A DNA stretch of 64,000 nt, taken from positions 434,001 through 498,000 of the forward strand of contig NZ_QLIS02000001.1 of NCBI RefSeq assembly GCF_003574475.2, given 5' to 3'. This document shows positions 36,871 to 45,169 of the stretch, in pieces. The first letter of the stretch is position 1; every line of letters begins with the position of its first letter. This DNA comes from Pseudofrancisella aestuarii. GTDB taxonomy: Bacteria > Pseudomonadota > Gammaproteobacteria > Francisellales > Francisellaceae. The position numbers and the translations under genes are program-made. Under the pieces are notes generated by a model that did no database searches, was not told the DNA's origin, and saw only the letters and a list, made by a program, of their open reading frames with translations.

Positions 36871-37075
36871 AAGTTTATATAGTGTTATCTGGATTGTTTG
36901 TGATTTAGCTTCAATCTTGAGCCGATACATTTTACAAAGGGAGTCTTGGTATTTTATCTAGAGTGCATGCTTTTGCTTTTGCCAGAAAGAAGCCCAACGA
37001 TAAAATTATGACACCCACTTTTACTGTCCTGGGATCAAGGACATTGAGTTAAAACGACAATCTGGATAGCCACCC
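36871..37075 (+). ncRNA. ssrS: 6S RNA
   Basis: The 356-bp gap between ygfB and ygfA holds a long near-rodlike RNA. Its closing stem pairs 36884-36898 with 37056-37070 over 15 positions including G-U pairs. The conserved 6S element CTTGAGCCGATA lies at 36915-36926, and GTGCATGC and AGAAGCCC-type elements follow, as in E. coli 6S RNA. The gene sits immediately 5' of ygfA, its classical location. 6S RNA binds the sigma-70 RNA polymerase holoenzyme. The ends are estimated from the stem and the promoter and may be off by several nt. Confidence 0.85.
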
Positions 37076-37079
37076 TTTT

Positions 37080-37628
37080 ATGATAAAAAAAGAGTTTAGA
37101 CAAGAGCTTTTGCAAAAACGAAGAAATCTAGAAAACAAATGGTTCCTATCTGAACAACTAAACCTTAAAGCTATAAAATATCTAAAAGATAATTTTAACA
37201 AGGATGTAAAAATAGCAAGCTATAGCTCTTTTCGTGATGAAGTTGATACTAGTACTATAAATAAATATTTCCAAGTTTACTTACCCATAATACATCCTTT
37301 TATAAAACGTAGTTTATGGTTTGTGAAAGATACTATTAAATATCGCCAAAACAAATTCAATATTCCTGAACCTATTTATTCAATACAAGATATATTCGCT
37401 CCTTGGGAACTTGATATTATTTTAGTGCCACTAGTTGGCTTTAATGAAAAAAAATACAGAATGGGCATGGGTGGAGGCTTTTATGACTACTCTTTCAAAT
37501 TTAAAAAGTCTTTTAATTCTCCTTTAACAATAGGACTTGCCTTTGATGAACAGCAAAATAATGATATTATCATAGATAGTCATGATATTGCTCTTGATGT
37601 AATTATCACACCTACAAGGATTTTATAG
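37080..37628 (+). CDS. ygfA: 5-formyltetrahydrofolate cyclo-ligase
   Basis: The 182-residue protein has the family's ATP-binding signature R-M-G-M-G-G-G-F-Y-D near residue 128, the N-terminal basic K-x-x-x-R segment and central L-V-P-L-V-G-F. It converts 5-formyl-THF to 5,10-methenyl-THF. It starts about 5 nt after the end of 6S RNA, so it is probably translated from the 6S primary transcript, as in E. coli. Its last codon abuts the next ATG. Confidence 0.93.
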   Translation: MIKKEFRQELLQKRRNLENKWFLSEQLNLKAIKYLKDNFNKDVKIASYSSFRDEVDTSTINKYFQVYLPIIHPFIKRSLWFVKDTIKYRQNKFNIPEPIYSIQDIFAPWELDIILVPLVGFNEKKYRMGMGGGFYDYSFKFKKSFNSPLTIGLAFDEQQNNDIIIDSHDIALDVIITPTRIL

Positions 37629-37892
37629 ATGAACTCTTCTGCAATTGCTACAGAGATAAAAGAAAGAATTTTAGAAAAAATAGATAGTAATGCAGAAATA
37701 AATATTATTGATGAAACACATAAACATAAAAAGCATAAAGGGTTCATTGAAGGTAAATATCACTTTTTAATTGAAATAAATTCTAGAGAACTAAATAATC
37801 TAAGTAGATTGAAAGCCCATCAAGAAATATACAAAAGCTTAGAAGATTTAATGCAACATATTCATGCTTTATCAATAAAGCTAATTAATTAG
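37629..37892 (+). CDS. BolA-family protein
   Basis: The 87-residue protein follows the BolA layout. The basic H-K-H-K-K-H-K-G segment (about residues 32-39) corresponds to the family's H-x-G-H region. Then come H-F-L-I-E-I-N-S, L-S-R-L-K-A-H-Q-E-I-Y and a final H-I-H-A-L-S-I-K. BolA/IbaG proteins bind monothiol glutaredoxins with [2Fe-2S] clusters or act as DNA-binding regulators. It follows ygfA with no gap. Confidence 0.82.
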   Translation: MNSSAIATEIKERILEKIDSNAEINIIDETHKHKKHKGFIEGKYHFLIEINSRELNNLSRLKAHQEIYKSLEDLMQHIHALSIKLIN

Positions 37893-37902
37893 GAAATAGA
37901 TC

Positions 37903-38526
37903 ATGCTTGATATGATATTACATTTAAATTCTTATATAGATTATTTTATTAACTATTTAGGTCCTTGGTTTTACGTTTTATTATTTATTGTTATCTTTTG
38001 TGAAACTGGAATTGTCTTTGGTTTACTGTTTCCTGGGGACTCATTATTATTTGCCATTGGAGTAACAGCTGCAGCGACTAGTTTAAATATTCATACAGCC
38101 ATTATTACAATATGTGTTGCTGCCATAGCTGGAGATTCTTTTAACTATATAACAGGAAAAATAATAGGAGAAAAAATCTTCACCAAAGATGCCAAAATTC
38201 TAAAAGCATCATACTTAAAGAAAACTAACTATTTCTTTAACAAATATGGTGGTAAAACTATTATTTTTGCTAGATTTATAGCATTTGTAAGGACTTTAGC
38301 TCCTTTTGTAGCAGGTGTAAGTAAAATGAATTATCCTAAGTTCGTATTCTTTGGCACTATATCTGCTATCTTATGGTCTTGTTCAATAACGTATATTGCT
38401 TTCTTCCTTAGTGAAAATCAATTTGTCAAAAGATACTTAAGTTTAATAATAATATGTATAGTTAGCATTGTTTTTATTCATTACTTAATAAAAATAATTC
38501 TACAAAGATTAATAGCAAAAAAATAG
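37903..38526 (+). CDS. DedA-family membrane protein (copy 1)
   Basis: The 207-residue protein has the DedA/VTT domain: F-C-E-T-G near residue 42, L-F-P-G-D-S-L-L-F near residue 52, and R-F-I-A-F-V-R-T-L-A-P-F-V-A-G near residue 125. DedA proteins include undecaprenyl-phosphate and phospholipid flippase-like transporters needed for envelope homeostasis. It starts 10 nt after the BolA-family gene behind GGAAATAG. It is a close paralogue of the following gene. Confidence 0.88.
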   Translation: MLDMILHLNSYIDYFINYLGPWFYVLLFIVIFCETGIVFGLLFPGDSLLFAIGVTAAATSLNIHTAIITICVAAIAGDSFNYITGKIIGEKIFTKDAKILKASYLKKTNYFFNKYGGKTIIFARFIAFVRTLAPFVAGVSKMNYPKFVFFGTISAILWSCSITYIAFFLSENQFVKRYLSLIIICIVSIVFIHYLIKIILQRLIAKK

Positions 38527-38588
38527 TTTACGTTTTTTTAGCCAATACCTTATAATTGACGGATTAGTATATATTATTAACGTAGGCA

Positions 38589-39239
38589 ATGGACTTATTT
38601 ACAGTACTTTTAGATATAATATTACATCTTGATCAACATATAAGCACTTATATTAATCTTCTTGGAAACTGGTCTTATGTTTTATTATTTATTGTTATCT
38701 TTTGTGAAACAGGTCTTGTAGTAACTCCTTTCTTACCAGGAGACTCTTTACTTTTTGCTATTGGACTAACAGCAGCTGCTACTACATTAAATGTACACCT
38801 GATTGCGCCCTTACTTGTTATAGCTGCAATTCTTGGTGATTCTTGTAATTACTTGATTGGAAGATATATTGGTAAAAAGATATTTAAACCTGATGCCAAA
38901 GTTTTAAAAACAAAACATTTAGATAAAACACAAGCATTCTTTAATAAGTATGGTGGAAGAGCTATTATACTTGCAAGGTTTATGCCTTTAATTAGAACAT
39001 TTATGCCATTTGTAGCTGGTATGAGTAGAATGAATTACCCTAAGTTTGTAGCTTTAGGTGTTATTGCTGCTATTATCTGGGTTTACTCAGTAACTTATAC
39101 AGCTTTTATTTTTAGTAATAATGATTTTGTAAGACACAACTTTGGCTTATTCATTATGGTAATTATTGTTGTATCTTTGATTCCTGCGGCTATTTCTATT
39201 TTAAAAGCACTTATAACATACATAAAAGATCGCAAATAA
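38589..39239 (+). CDS. DedA-family membrane protein (copy 2)
   Basis: The 216-residue protein has the same motif order as copy 1: F-C-E-T-G, F-L-P-G-D-S-L-L-F, R-F-M-P-L-I-R-T-F-M-P-F-V-A-G. Short DNA stretches around the shared Y-V-L-L-F-I-V-I-F-C-E-T-G segment are almost identical, which suggests tandem duplication. The R-F-M-P-x-x-R-T form here is the classical DedA signature, whereas copy 1 has R-F-I-A. Convergent with recO. Confidence 0.9.
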   Translation: MDLFTVLLDIILHLDQHISTYINLLGNWSYVLLFIVIFCETGLVVTPFLPGDSLLFAIGLTAAATTLNVHLIAPLLVIAAILGDSCNYLIGRYIGKKIFKPDAKVLKTKHLDKTQAFFNKYGGRAIILARFMPLIRTFMPFVAGMSRMNYPKFVALGVIAAIIWVYSVTYTAFIFSNNDFVRHNFGLFIMVIIVVSLIPAAISILKALITYIKDRK

Positions 39240-39243
39240 TAAC

Positions 39244-39951
39244 CTAGTTATCTTTTAATCTTAAATAATCAAGCAAGAGCTTTCTACTTTTAAGCTCTCT
39301 CCTATCCAAACAAGCATTTATACTTATTTTAGTGATTTTACCAATATAAGCTAAATCTTCTTCGTCCCACAAAACCATTGAATCATATATCTTTTTTATA
39401 GATTTTCCAGATATTTTTGAAGTGTCCTTTTCAACCATTAGTTTAAAGCCTGTCAAAGGAATAACTTCATAAAATTCATCTAATTTTATTTTTTCACCAG
39501 CAATATCTTTATCTGTACAAATAGTTTGGCCTAGTGAATTTAATAATTCTAACTCAAACATTCTCAATAAATATTTGTAATTATTTTCATTTATATTTTT
39601 TATTAAAAAATCATATTTTCTAAATAATGCTTCTTCTTCATGAGAATAAGTTAATAATAAATACATTAGCTCATTAACATATTGTATGGATAGCAAAATA
39701 ATATAAGAACTCTTATAGTTAGACTCGACAAACTCTATATTAAATACTTTATTTAAGCCATCTCCTTTTTTACTAAAACTTATTTCTCCTCTAAGCTTTG
39801 TAATTGGTTGATATAGATTTTGTTGTTTTTTATTTACTCTAATAATTGCTGATAGCTTTCCAAACTCTAAAGTAAATAAAGACACTAGAATAGAATTTTC
39901 TTTATACTTTTTTTGATGCAATATATAAAAATCATAAAGTTTACCCTTCAT
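39244..39951 (-). CDS. recO: DNA repair protein RecO
   Basis: The 235-residue protein has an N-terminal OB-fold region (D-F-Y-I-L-H...V-S-L-F-T-L-E-F-G-K-L-S-A-I-I-R), followed by the helical C-terminal RecO domain. It anneals ssDNA and loads RecA with RecR on SSB-coated DNA. Zinc-binding cysteines of some RecO proteins are not evident. It overlaps the upstream IscU-like gene by 11 bp. Confidence 0.87.
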   Translation of the reverse strand: MKGKLYDFYILHQKKYKENSILVSLFTLEFGKLSAIIRVNKKQQNLYQPITKLRGEISFSKKGDGLNKVFNIEFVESNYKSSYIILLSIQYVNELMYLLLTYSHEEEALFRKYDFLIKNINENNYKYLLRMFELELLNSLGQTICTDKDIAGEKIKLDEFYEVIPLTGFKLMVEKDTSKISGKSIKKIYDSMVLWDEEDLAYIGKITKISINACLDRRELKSRKLLLDYLRLKDN

Positions 39952-40267
39952 AAATTTTATCTATTAGCTCCATTATCTGAATAGCTCCTCGGATCTTAGT
40001 GTCTGGTATACTAAATAAACTAATTAACTCTTCAAGCTTAAGCCCAGACAAATGTGCTTTTATTTTAAGCTCACACTGTAGCCATTTTGTCATAGCTAAA
40101 ATATAAGGATCACCCCAAACCCTAAAAGAGATCTCTTTTCCTACATACATTTCTATAATTGAAAAACTATCTTCTACTTTATAAAGCTTCTGACCTACTG
40201 CAATAATGCCATCTTTTTCAGAAACCTGAGAAAGTAAATTTTTGACCTTACTGTTATACATCAGCAT
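39941..40267 (-). CDS. Cysteine-poor IscU/NifU-N-like protein
   Basis: This 108-residue protein follows a cysteine desulfurase with a 14-bp overlap. By eye its second half aligns with IscU: F-R-V-W-G versus F-K-T-Y-G, and F-S-I-P-D-T-K-I-R-G-A-I versus L-E-L-P-P-V-K-I-H-C-S-I, with a final E-L-I-D-K. In that alignment the cluster-ligand cysteines of the G-C-G and I-H-C motifs are replaced, and no A-P-x-C-G-D site is present. A SufE-like fold is an alternative, as it is structurally related. It might be a non-scaffold partner of the desulfurase. Start M1 (40267) or M3 (40261). Confidence 0.55.
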   Translation of the reverse strand: MLMYNSKVKNLLSQVSEKDGIIAVGQKLYKVEDSFSIIEMYVGKEISFRVWGDPYILAMTKWLQCELKIKAHLSGLKLEELISLFSIPDTKIRGAIQIMELIDKIYEG

Positions 40268-41432
40268 AGTCCTTATTTGGTAATAAAGACCTTAAAAGTC
40301 TAACTTTATGATTAATCGCTTCAGCTAAGCTTTTTACACTCTCAACTGTCGTCATAATCCCAAAAGAAATTCTTAAAGTCGAATCAGCTTCTTCAGCTGT
40401 TAAGCCAATAGCTGTAAGAACATGAGATGGCTCTATTGAGCTTGAAGTACATGCAGAGCCCATAGATAAAGCAAATTCATCCAACATCGCCAATAAAGTT
40501 TCTCCTTTAATTAACTCAAAAGTTATATTAAGTATTCCTTCATAACTATTATCTAAATCAGTGTTTATTTTTATATAATCTTCTTTATTTAATTCTTTAA
40601 GAAAAACATCTCTAAGATTTTCTATATAAAGTAGGTTTTCTTCTTTATTGCTAAAAATTTCTTCAGCAGCGATACTTAAGCCCAGAATCTGATGATTTGC
40701 TAAAGTACCTGCTCTTTTTGAAAATTCTTGAGCTCCGCCATGAGTTTGTTTTTGTAATTTCACTTTAGGTGACTTAGAGCTTACATATAAAAAACCTATA
40801 CCTTTTGGCCCATATATTTTATGCCCTGACACAGATAGCAAATTAATATTCATATCTTTAACATTTATATCTATCTTTCCATATCCTTGAGCAGCATCAA
40901 CATGAAATAAAACATTATTTCTTTTCGCAATCTTGCCAATTTTAGATAAATCATTTTTAACACCTAGCTCATTATTAACAGCCATTAAACTAATCAATAC
41001 CGTTTGTTCAGTTATTGCATTTTCTAAATCTTCTAAATTTATATTACCTTTATTATCAACGTCTAAATAAGTAACATAAAATCCTTTAGTCTCTAAATAC
41101 TGACAAACTTCTAAAACGGCTTTATGTTCTATTTTTGAAGTAATTATATGATTACCTCTATTCTGATAACTTTCTAATACTCCCTTGATAGCCAAATTAT
41201 TAGACTCAGTCGCTCCTGATGTAAATATTATCTCTCTTGGTAAAACTCCAAGAGTATCAGCTATTTTCTTGCGAGCAGATTCTATATTCTTATTAGCTAA
41301 TTCACCAAATTTATGTGTTACTGAGCCAGAGTTTCCAAAATCAATATTTGAAAGAATATTATTAACCATCACCCCTTTTACTTTTTCAGAAAGGGGTGTT
41401 GTAGCAGCATAGTCAAAATAAATATTCTTCAT
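40254..41432 (-). CDS. Cysteine desulfurase, IscS/NifS family
   Basis: The 392-residue class V PLP enzyme closely follows E. coli IscS in motif order: Y-A-A-T-T-P, T-S-G-A-T-E-S-N-N-L-A-I-K-G, S-G-H-K-I-Y-G-P-K-G with PLP Lys205, and G-S-A-C-T-S-S with catalytic Cys328. It takes sulfur from cysteine for Fe-S clusters and tRNA thiolation. The C-terminus ends about 12 residues sooner than IscS and lacks the final E-W-A-H-H-like tail that touches IscU. The small IscU-like gene follows directly. Confidence 0.9.
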   Translation of the reverse strand: MKNIYFDYAATTPLSEKVKGVMVNNILSNIDFGNSGSVTHKFGELANKNIESARKKIADTLGVLPREIIFTSGATESNNLAIKGVLESYQNRGNHIITSKIEHKAVLEVCQYLETKGFYVTYLDVDNKGNINLEDLENAITEQTVLISLMAVNNELGVKNDLSKIGKIAKRNNVLFHVDAAQGYGKIDINVKDMNINLLSVSGHKIYGPKGIGFLYVSSKSPKVKLQKQTHGGAQEFSKRAGTLANHQILGLSIAAEEIFSNKEENLLYIENLRDVFLKELNKEDYIKINTDLDNSYEGILNITFELIKGETLLAMLDEFALSMGSACTSSSIEPSHVLTAIGLTAEEADSTLRISFGIMTTVESVKSLAEAINHKVRLLRSLLPNKDYADV

Positions 41433-41518
41433 ATAAGTAATACTAATATAATTTTCTTTTCTTTAATATGTATACTTGCTATTATAACAGATAATTATGT
41501 TTAAAAAACTTTGACAAA

Positions 41519-41592
41519 ATCGCTAATAAAAAAAGATTCCATTAGAGATGGTAAATCTAATTCTAGAGTCATTAAATTTTTAAAATTAGCGA
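41519..41592 (+). other. Structured leader of rne
   Basis: ATCGCTAAT (41519-41527) and ATTAGCGAT (41584-41592) form a perfect 9-bp inverted repeat. Between them AGATT-CCAT and ATGG-TA-AATCT fold as an inner hairpin with a TAGAG loop. This lies about 100-170 nt upstream of rne in a 255-bp non-coding gap. RNase E of E. coli controls its own mRNA through 5'-UTR hairpins, so a similar role is plausible. That is inference. The same stretch can be read as a TTG-initiated 44-codon frame (41511-41645) without a ribosome site, which I consider unlikely to be a gene. Confidence 0.5.
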
Positions 41593-41687
41593 TGTTAAAA
41601 GAAGGCTACAAAATAGTAGCAAATAAAAACGAACTAACTTATTAAACGGTTAGTTGTGAGACCTATATATAAAGGAAAATTACAATA

Positions 41688-44345
41688 ATGAAAAGAATAT
41701 TAATAAATAGCAAAAGTAGTGAAGAAACAAGAATCGCTACCCTTGATAATGGAAAACTAATTGATTTAGATATTGAAAGTATTGATAGAGAACAAAAAAA
41801 AGCTAATATTTACAAAGGTTATATTTCAAGAATTGAACCAAGCTTAAATGCGGTATTCGTAAGCTATGGCGAAGAAAAAAATGGCTTCTTACCTTTTAAA
41901 GAAATATCAGAATACTATTTCAAAGATACTCCAAATGAAAATGGTGATAATATAGCTAGTCTTTTGACAGAAGGTCAAGAACTTCTTGTTCAGATAGATA
42001 AAGAAGAAAGAGGAGACAAAGGTGCTGCTCTTACAACTTTTATAGCTCTAGCTGGATCTTATATGGTTTTATTACCAAATAATCCAGATGGTGGTGGAAT
42101 ATCTAGAAGAGTTGAAGGTGACGATAGAGAAACTCTTAAAAAATACCTAAAACAATTAAATATTCCAAAAAGCATGAGCGTTATAGCTAGAACAGCTTGT
42201 GTAGAATGTTCTTTTGAAGAACTAAAACATGATTTTGATAATCTTCAAGAGCTATGGGATTCTATAAACAAAGCGTATCATAAAATAAAAAAACCTACTC
42301 TTTTACACAAAGAAAGTGACATTATCGTCAGAACAGTAAGAGATAATTTAAAAGAAGATGTTAAAGAAATCATAGTTGATTCTAAAGAGTGCTTTGACGA
42401 TGTTAAAAGACAACTTTCTTTATTAAGACAAAATTTTGATACTAATAAAGTAAAATTTTATGATGAAGAAATTCCTCTTTTTACAAGCTTTAGTATAGAT
42501 CAACAAATTGAAAATGCCTACAAAAGAGAAATTAGACTTCCTTCTGGTGGTTCTATAGTAATTGATACAACTGAAGCACTAGTTGCTATAGATGTAAACT
42601 CTTCAAGATCAAATAAAGCTGAAGATGTTGAAACAACAGCATTTAAAACAAATTTAGAAGCTGCTGAAGAGGTTGCTAGACAATTAAGAATTAGAGATCT
42701 TGGTGGTTTAGTTATTGTCGATTTCATTGACATGTCTTTCTTCCCTAATAGAAAACAAGTTGAAGAAAAATTAATGGAATCTTTACAACAAGACAAAGCT
42801 AGAATCCAAATGTCTAAAATATCTAAATTAGGTCTTGTTGAGATCTCTAGACAAAGATTAAATGCTTCTATTAATGAAAGTGTAATGCAAAAATGTCCTC
42901 GCTGTGAAGGTCATGGTTTTATAAAAACTACTCAAGCTACAGCACTTACGATTTTAAGAAAAATAAGAGTAGAAGCAATCAAAGAAGATACAAATGAAAT
43001 TAGAGTTCAAGTTCCTGTAGATATTGCTGCATATATTCTTAATGAAAAAAGAGAAAGTATTATAGAAATAGAAAGAATATCAAACGTTAAAGTTATGATA
43101 ATTCCTAACTTCAATATGGAATCTCCTAAGTTTCAAATGCAAAGAATATGGGGATCAAGCTACAAATCAAACAAAACAAGTTCTGAGCTCATAGAAGATG
43201 TTTTCAATCTAGAGATTCCTAAAGCTCCTAAAAAAGAAGTAGCTGCAACTAATTTAATTAAAGCTGCTGAAGAGCATTCTGTTAAAGAAATGGTTGAGCA
43301 ACCAAAAGTAGAAAAAACTGAAGAGAAAAAACCTGAAGCCGTAACTACGCCTCAGAAGAAAAAAGGATTTTTATCAAAGCTGTCTAGTCTTATTTTTGGA
43401 AAAGAAGAAGAGGTAAAGCTAGCTCCAAAAAATACTCAAAGCAACAATAAATTTGAGAAAAAAGATAATAATCAAGATAATAATAAACTTGAGAAAAAAA
43501 ATAATAGAAATAACAGAAATGAAAATGGTAATAATAACAATAATTACCAAAAAAATGATAAAAAACAAAACGACAATAATAAAGCTCCAAGAGACAATAA
43601 TAAAGCTCCAAGAGATAATAATAAAGCTCCAAGAGATAATAATGAGAAGCCTTTCAATAAAAATAAAAAAAATGATAACTTTGAAAGATCTCCTAATAAT
43701 AGAAGAAATAATGGAAATGGAAACAACAATAACAGCAGAAGCAACAATATAAGTATAAATAATGCTGAAGAAGTTGTCGATATAACTAAGCTTAAATACA
43801 AAGAACAAGCTAAACAAGAAGAGACTAGCAATGTAAAAAAAGTTATATCTAAAAACCCTCAAGAGTTTATTTCTGTAATGGTAAAAGATGTTTTAGAAAA
43901 CTATAATAATTTAAAAGATGATAGTTCTGAAAAAATTACTACTATAGAAAAATCAAAAACTGAAAAATATCTAAAATTTGATATTGTTTCAACTGAAGAA
44001 CTAGAAAAGTCTCTTCTAGCTGAACAAAACCAGATAGTAGAGCAAGCTATTGAGGAAAATCAACAACAACAAGAACTTGTTAATGAGATTAAAGAAGAGA
44101 TAGTAGAAACTCCAAATAATGAGACAATCATTATAGAGAATGATATAAATGAAAATATCTCTAAAGAAGACCTTCAATCAGAAAATAAAAGCTCTGAAGA
44201 AAATAATAAACAAACTAATAAGCCAGCAAATAAACAGAAAAGAGCAAAGGCTAAACAAAATAAAGAAGAGCAAAAACTTGAAGCTAAAGATGATTTCATA
44301 AACTACTCTCCAGCAGTAGATTCTGACTCTCAATCTATCTTATAA
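41688..44345 (+). CDS. rne: Ribonuclease E
   Basis: The 885-residue endoribonuclease has an N-terminal S1 domain (about residues 35-125) and the RNase E/G catalytic core with metal-binding Asp302 (I-D-V-N-S-S-R) and Asp345 (I-V-D-F-I-D-M). The zinc-link C-P-R-C at 403-406 lies one residue off the E. coli positions. From about residue 500 it is low-complexity: first Lys/Glu-rich, then Asn/Lys-rich with a D-N-N-K-A-P-R repeat, then acidic Glu/Asn-rich. The tail presumably serves as the degradosome and RNA-binding scaffold. A ribosome site AAAGGA lies about 12 nt upstream. Confidence 0.95.
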   Translation: MKRILINSKSSEETRIATLDNGKLIDLDIESIDREQKKANIYKGYISRIEPSLNAVFVSYGEEKNGFLPFKEISEYYFKDTPNENGDNIASLLTEGQELLVQIDKEERGDKGAALTTFIALAGSYMVLLPNNPDGGGISRRVEGDDRETLKKYLKQLNIPKSMSVIARTACVECSFEELKHDFDNLQELWDSINKAYHKIKKPTLLHKESDIIVRTVRDNLKEDVKEIIVDSKECFDDVKRQLSLLRQNFDTNKVKFYDEEIPLFTSFSIDQQIENAYKREIRLPSGGSIVIDTTEALVAIDVNSSRSNKAEDVETTAFKTNLEAAEEVARQLRIRDLGGLVIVDFIDMSFFPNRKQVEEKLMESLQQDKARIQMSKISKLGLVEISRQRLNASINESVMQKCPRCEGHGFIKTTQATALTILRKIRVEAIKEDTNEIRVQVPVDIAAYILNEKRESIIEIERISNVKVMIIPNFNMESPKFQMQRIWGSSYKSNKTSSELIEDVFNLEIPKAPKKEVAATNLIKAAEEHSVKEMVEQPKVEKTEEKKPEAVTTPQKKKGFLSKLSSLIFGKEEEVKLAPKNTQSNNKFEKKDNNQDNNKLEKKNNRNNRNENGNNNNNYQKNDKKQNDNNKAPRDNNKAPRDNNKAPRDNNEKPFNKNKKNDNFERSPNNRRNNGNGNNNNSRSNNISINNAEEVVDITKLKYKEQAKQEETSNVKKVISKNPQEFISVMVKDVLENYNNLKDDSSEKITTIEKSKTEKYLKFDIVSTEELEKSLLAEQNQIVEQAIEENQQQQELVNEIKEEIVETPNNETIIIENDINENISKEDLQSENKSSEENNKQTNKPANKQKRAKAKQNKEEQKLEAKDDFINYSPAVDSDSQSIL
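43572..43634 (+). repeat. Three tandem 21-bp repeats inside rne
   Basis: Three consecutive 21-bp units encode D-N-N-K-A-P-R. Units 1 and 2 are identical and unit 3 differs by a GAC/GAT change. A partial fourth unit (GATAATAAT) follows. Copy number could vary between strains, changing the length of the disordered arm of RNase E in frame. Confidence 0.9.
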
Positions 44346-44362
44346 AAGGAATCTAAACAAAA

Positions 44363-45169
44363 ATGCTACAATATCCAAACATAGATCCAGTAGCTATAAG
44401 TCTAGGTCCATTAAAGGTTCACTGGTATGGTCTAATGTATCTCTTTGGTTTTGCTGCTGGATGGATATTAGGTGTCTATAGAGCAAAAAAACCTAATTCA
44501 ATTATCAAGCCTGAGCAAGTTGGAGATATCATCTTCTATATTGCTTTAGGTGTGGTATTAGGTGGTAGAATTGGCTATATAATTTTTTATAATCTTCCTG
44601 TATACATTCATAATCCTTTAAGTATGTTTTATGTATGGGATGGTGGAATGTCTTTTCATGGTGGCTTTATAGGAGTTATGTTTGCTTTTTGGCTATATGC
44701 TAGAAAACATAATCTGAATTCTATTGATCTTGCAGAGTTTTTTGGCCCTATGGTACCTATTGGACTTGGTGCTGGACGTATTGGTAATTTTATAAATGGT
44801 GAGCTTTGGGGTAAAGTTACAGACTCTCCTATTGGTATGATTTTTCCTACAGGTGGGCCTCTACCAAGATATCCTTCTCAATTACTAGAATTTCTATTAG
44901 AAGGGGTAGTATTATTTACCGTTCTCTGGGTTACCACGATAAAACCAAAACCTAGATACTATGTTCTAGGAATGTTTTTAACTTTATATGGCGCTTTTAG
45001 GTTTATATGTGAATTCTTTAGACAACCAGATCCACAATATGGATATATTTGGCTAAACTGGTTAACTATGGGGCAAATCCTATCATTACCAATGATTATT
45101 CTTGGGATTGTTATTTTAATATTTGTTTACTTAAGAAATAGGAAGAATAAATTATGCAACAATATTTAG
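44363..45169 (+). CDS. lgt: Phosphatidylglycerol-prolipoprotein diacylglyceryl transferase
   Basis: The 268-residue membrane protein has about seven helices and the Lgt motifs H-W-Y-G-L-M-Y near residue 21, S-F-H-G-G-F-I-G near residue 98 and the Lgt signature [13 protein letters not shown] near residue 138. It attaches diacylglycerol to lipobox cysteines, the first step of lipoprotein maturation. Its last 16 bp overlap thyA, suggesting translational coupling. rne ends 17 nt upstream. Confidence 0.95.
   Translation: MLQYPNIDPVAISLGPLKVHWYGLMYLFGFAAGWILGVYRAKKPNSIIKPEQVGDIIFYIALGVVLGGRIGYIIFYNLPVYIHNPLSMFYVWDGGMSFHGGFIGVMFAFWLYARKHNLNSIDLAEFFGPMVPIGLGAGRIGNFINGELWGKVTDSPIGMIFPTGGPLPRYPSQLLEFLLEGVVLFTVLWVTTIKPKPRYYVLGMFLTLYGAFRFICEFFRQPDPQYGYIWLNWLTMGQILSLPMIILGIVILIFVYLRNRKNKLCNNI

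Noticed and set aside
41511-41540. TTGACA at 41511 as a consensus -35 of an rne promoter
   Set aside because: No acceptable -10 hexamer occurs 16-18 nt downstream; a -10-like TATTAT/TATAAC further upstream near 41479-41486 is as plausible.
41511-41645. TTG-initiated 44-codon Lys-rich frame upstream of rne
   Set aside because: No ribosome site, and the stretch coincides with strong RNA pairing; kept only as a note in the leader feature.
43390-43862. Several minus-strand frames of 80-147 codons within rne
   Set aside because: They are low-complexity (poly Tyr/Phe/Ile/Leu) mirror images of the Asn/Lys-rich repeat part of rne.
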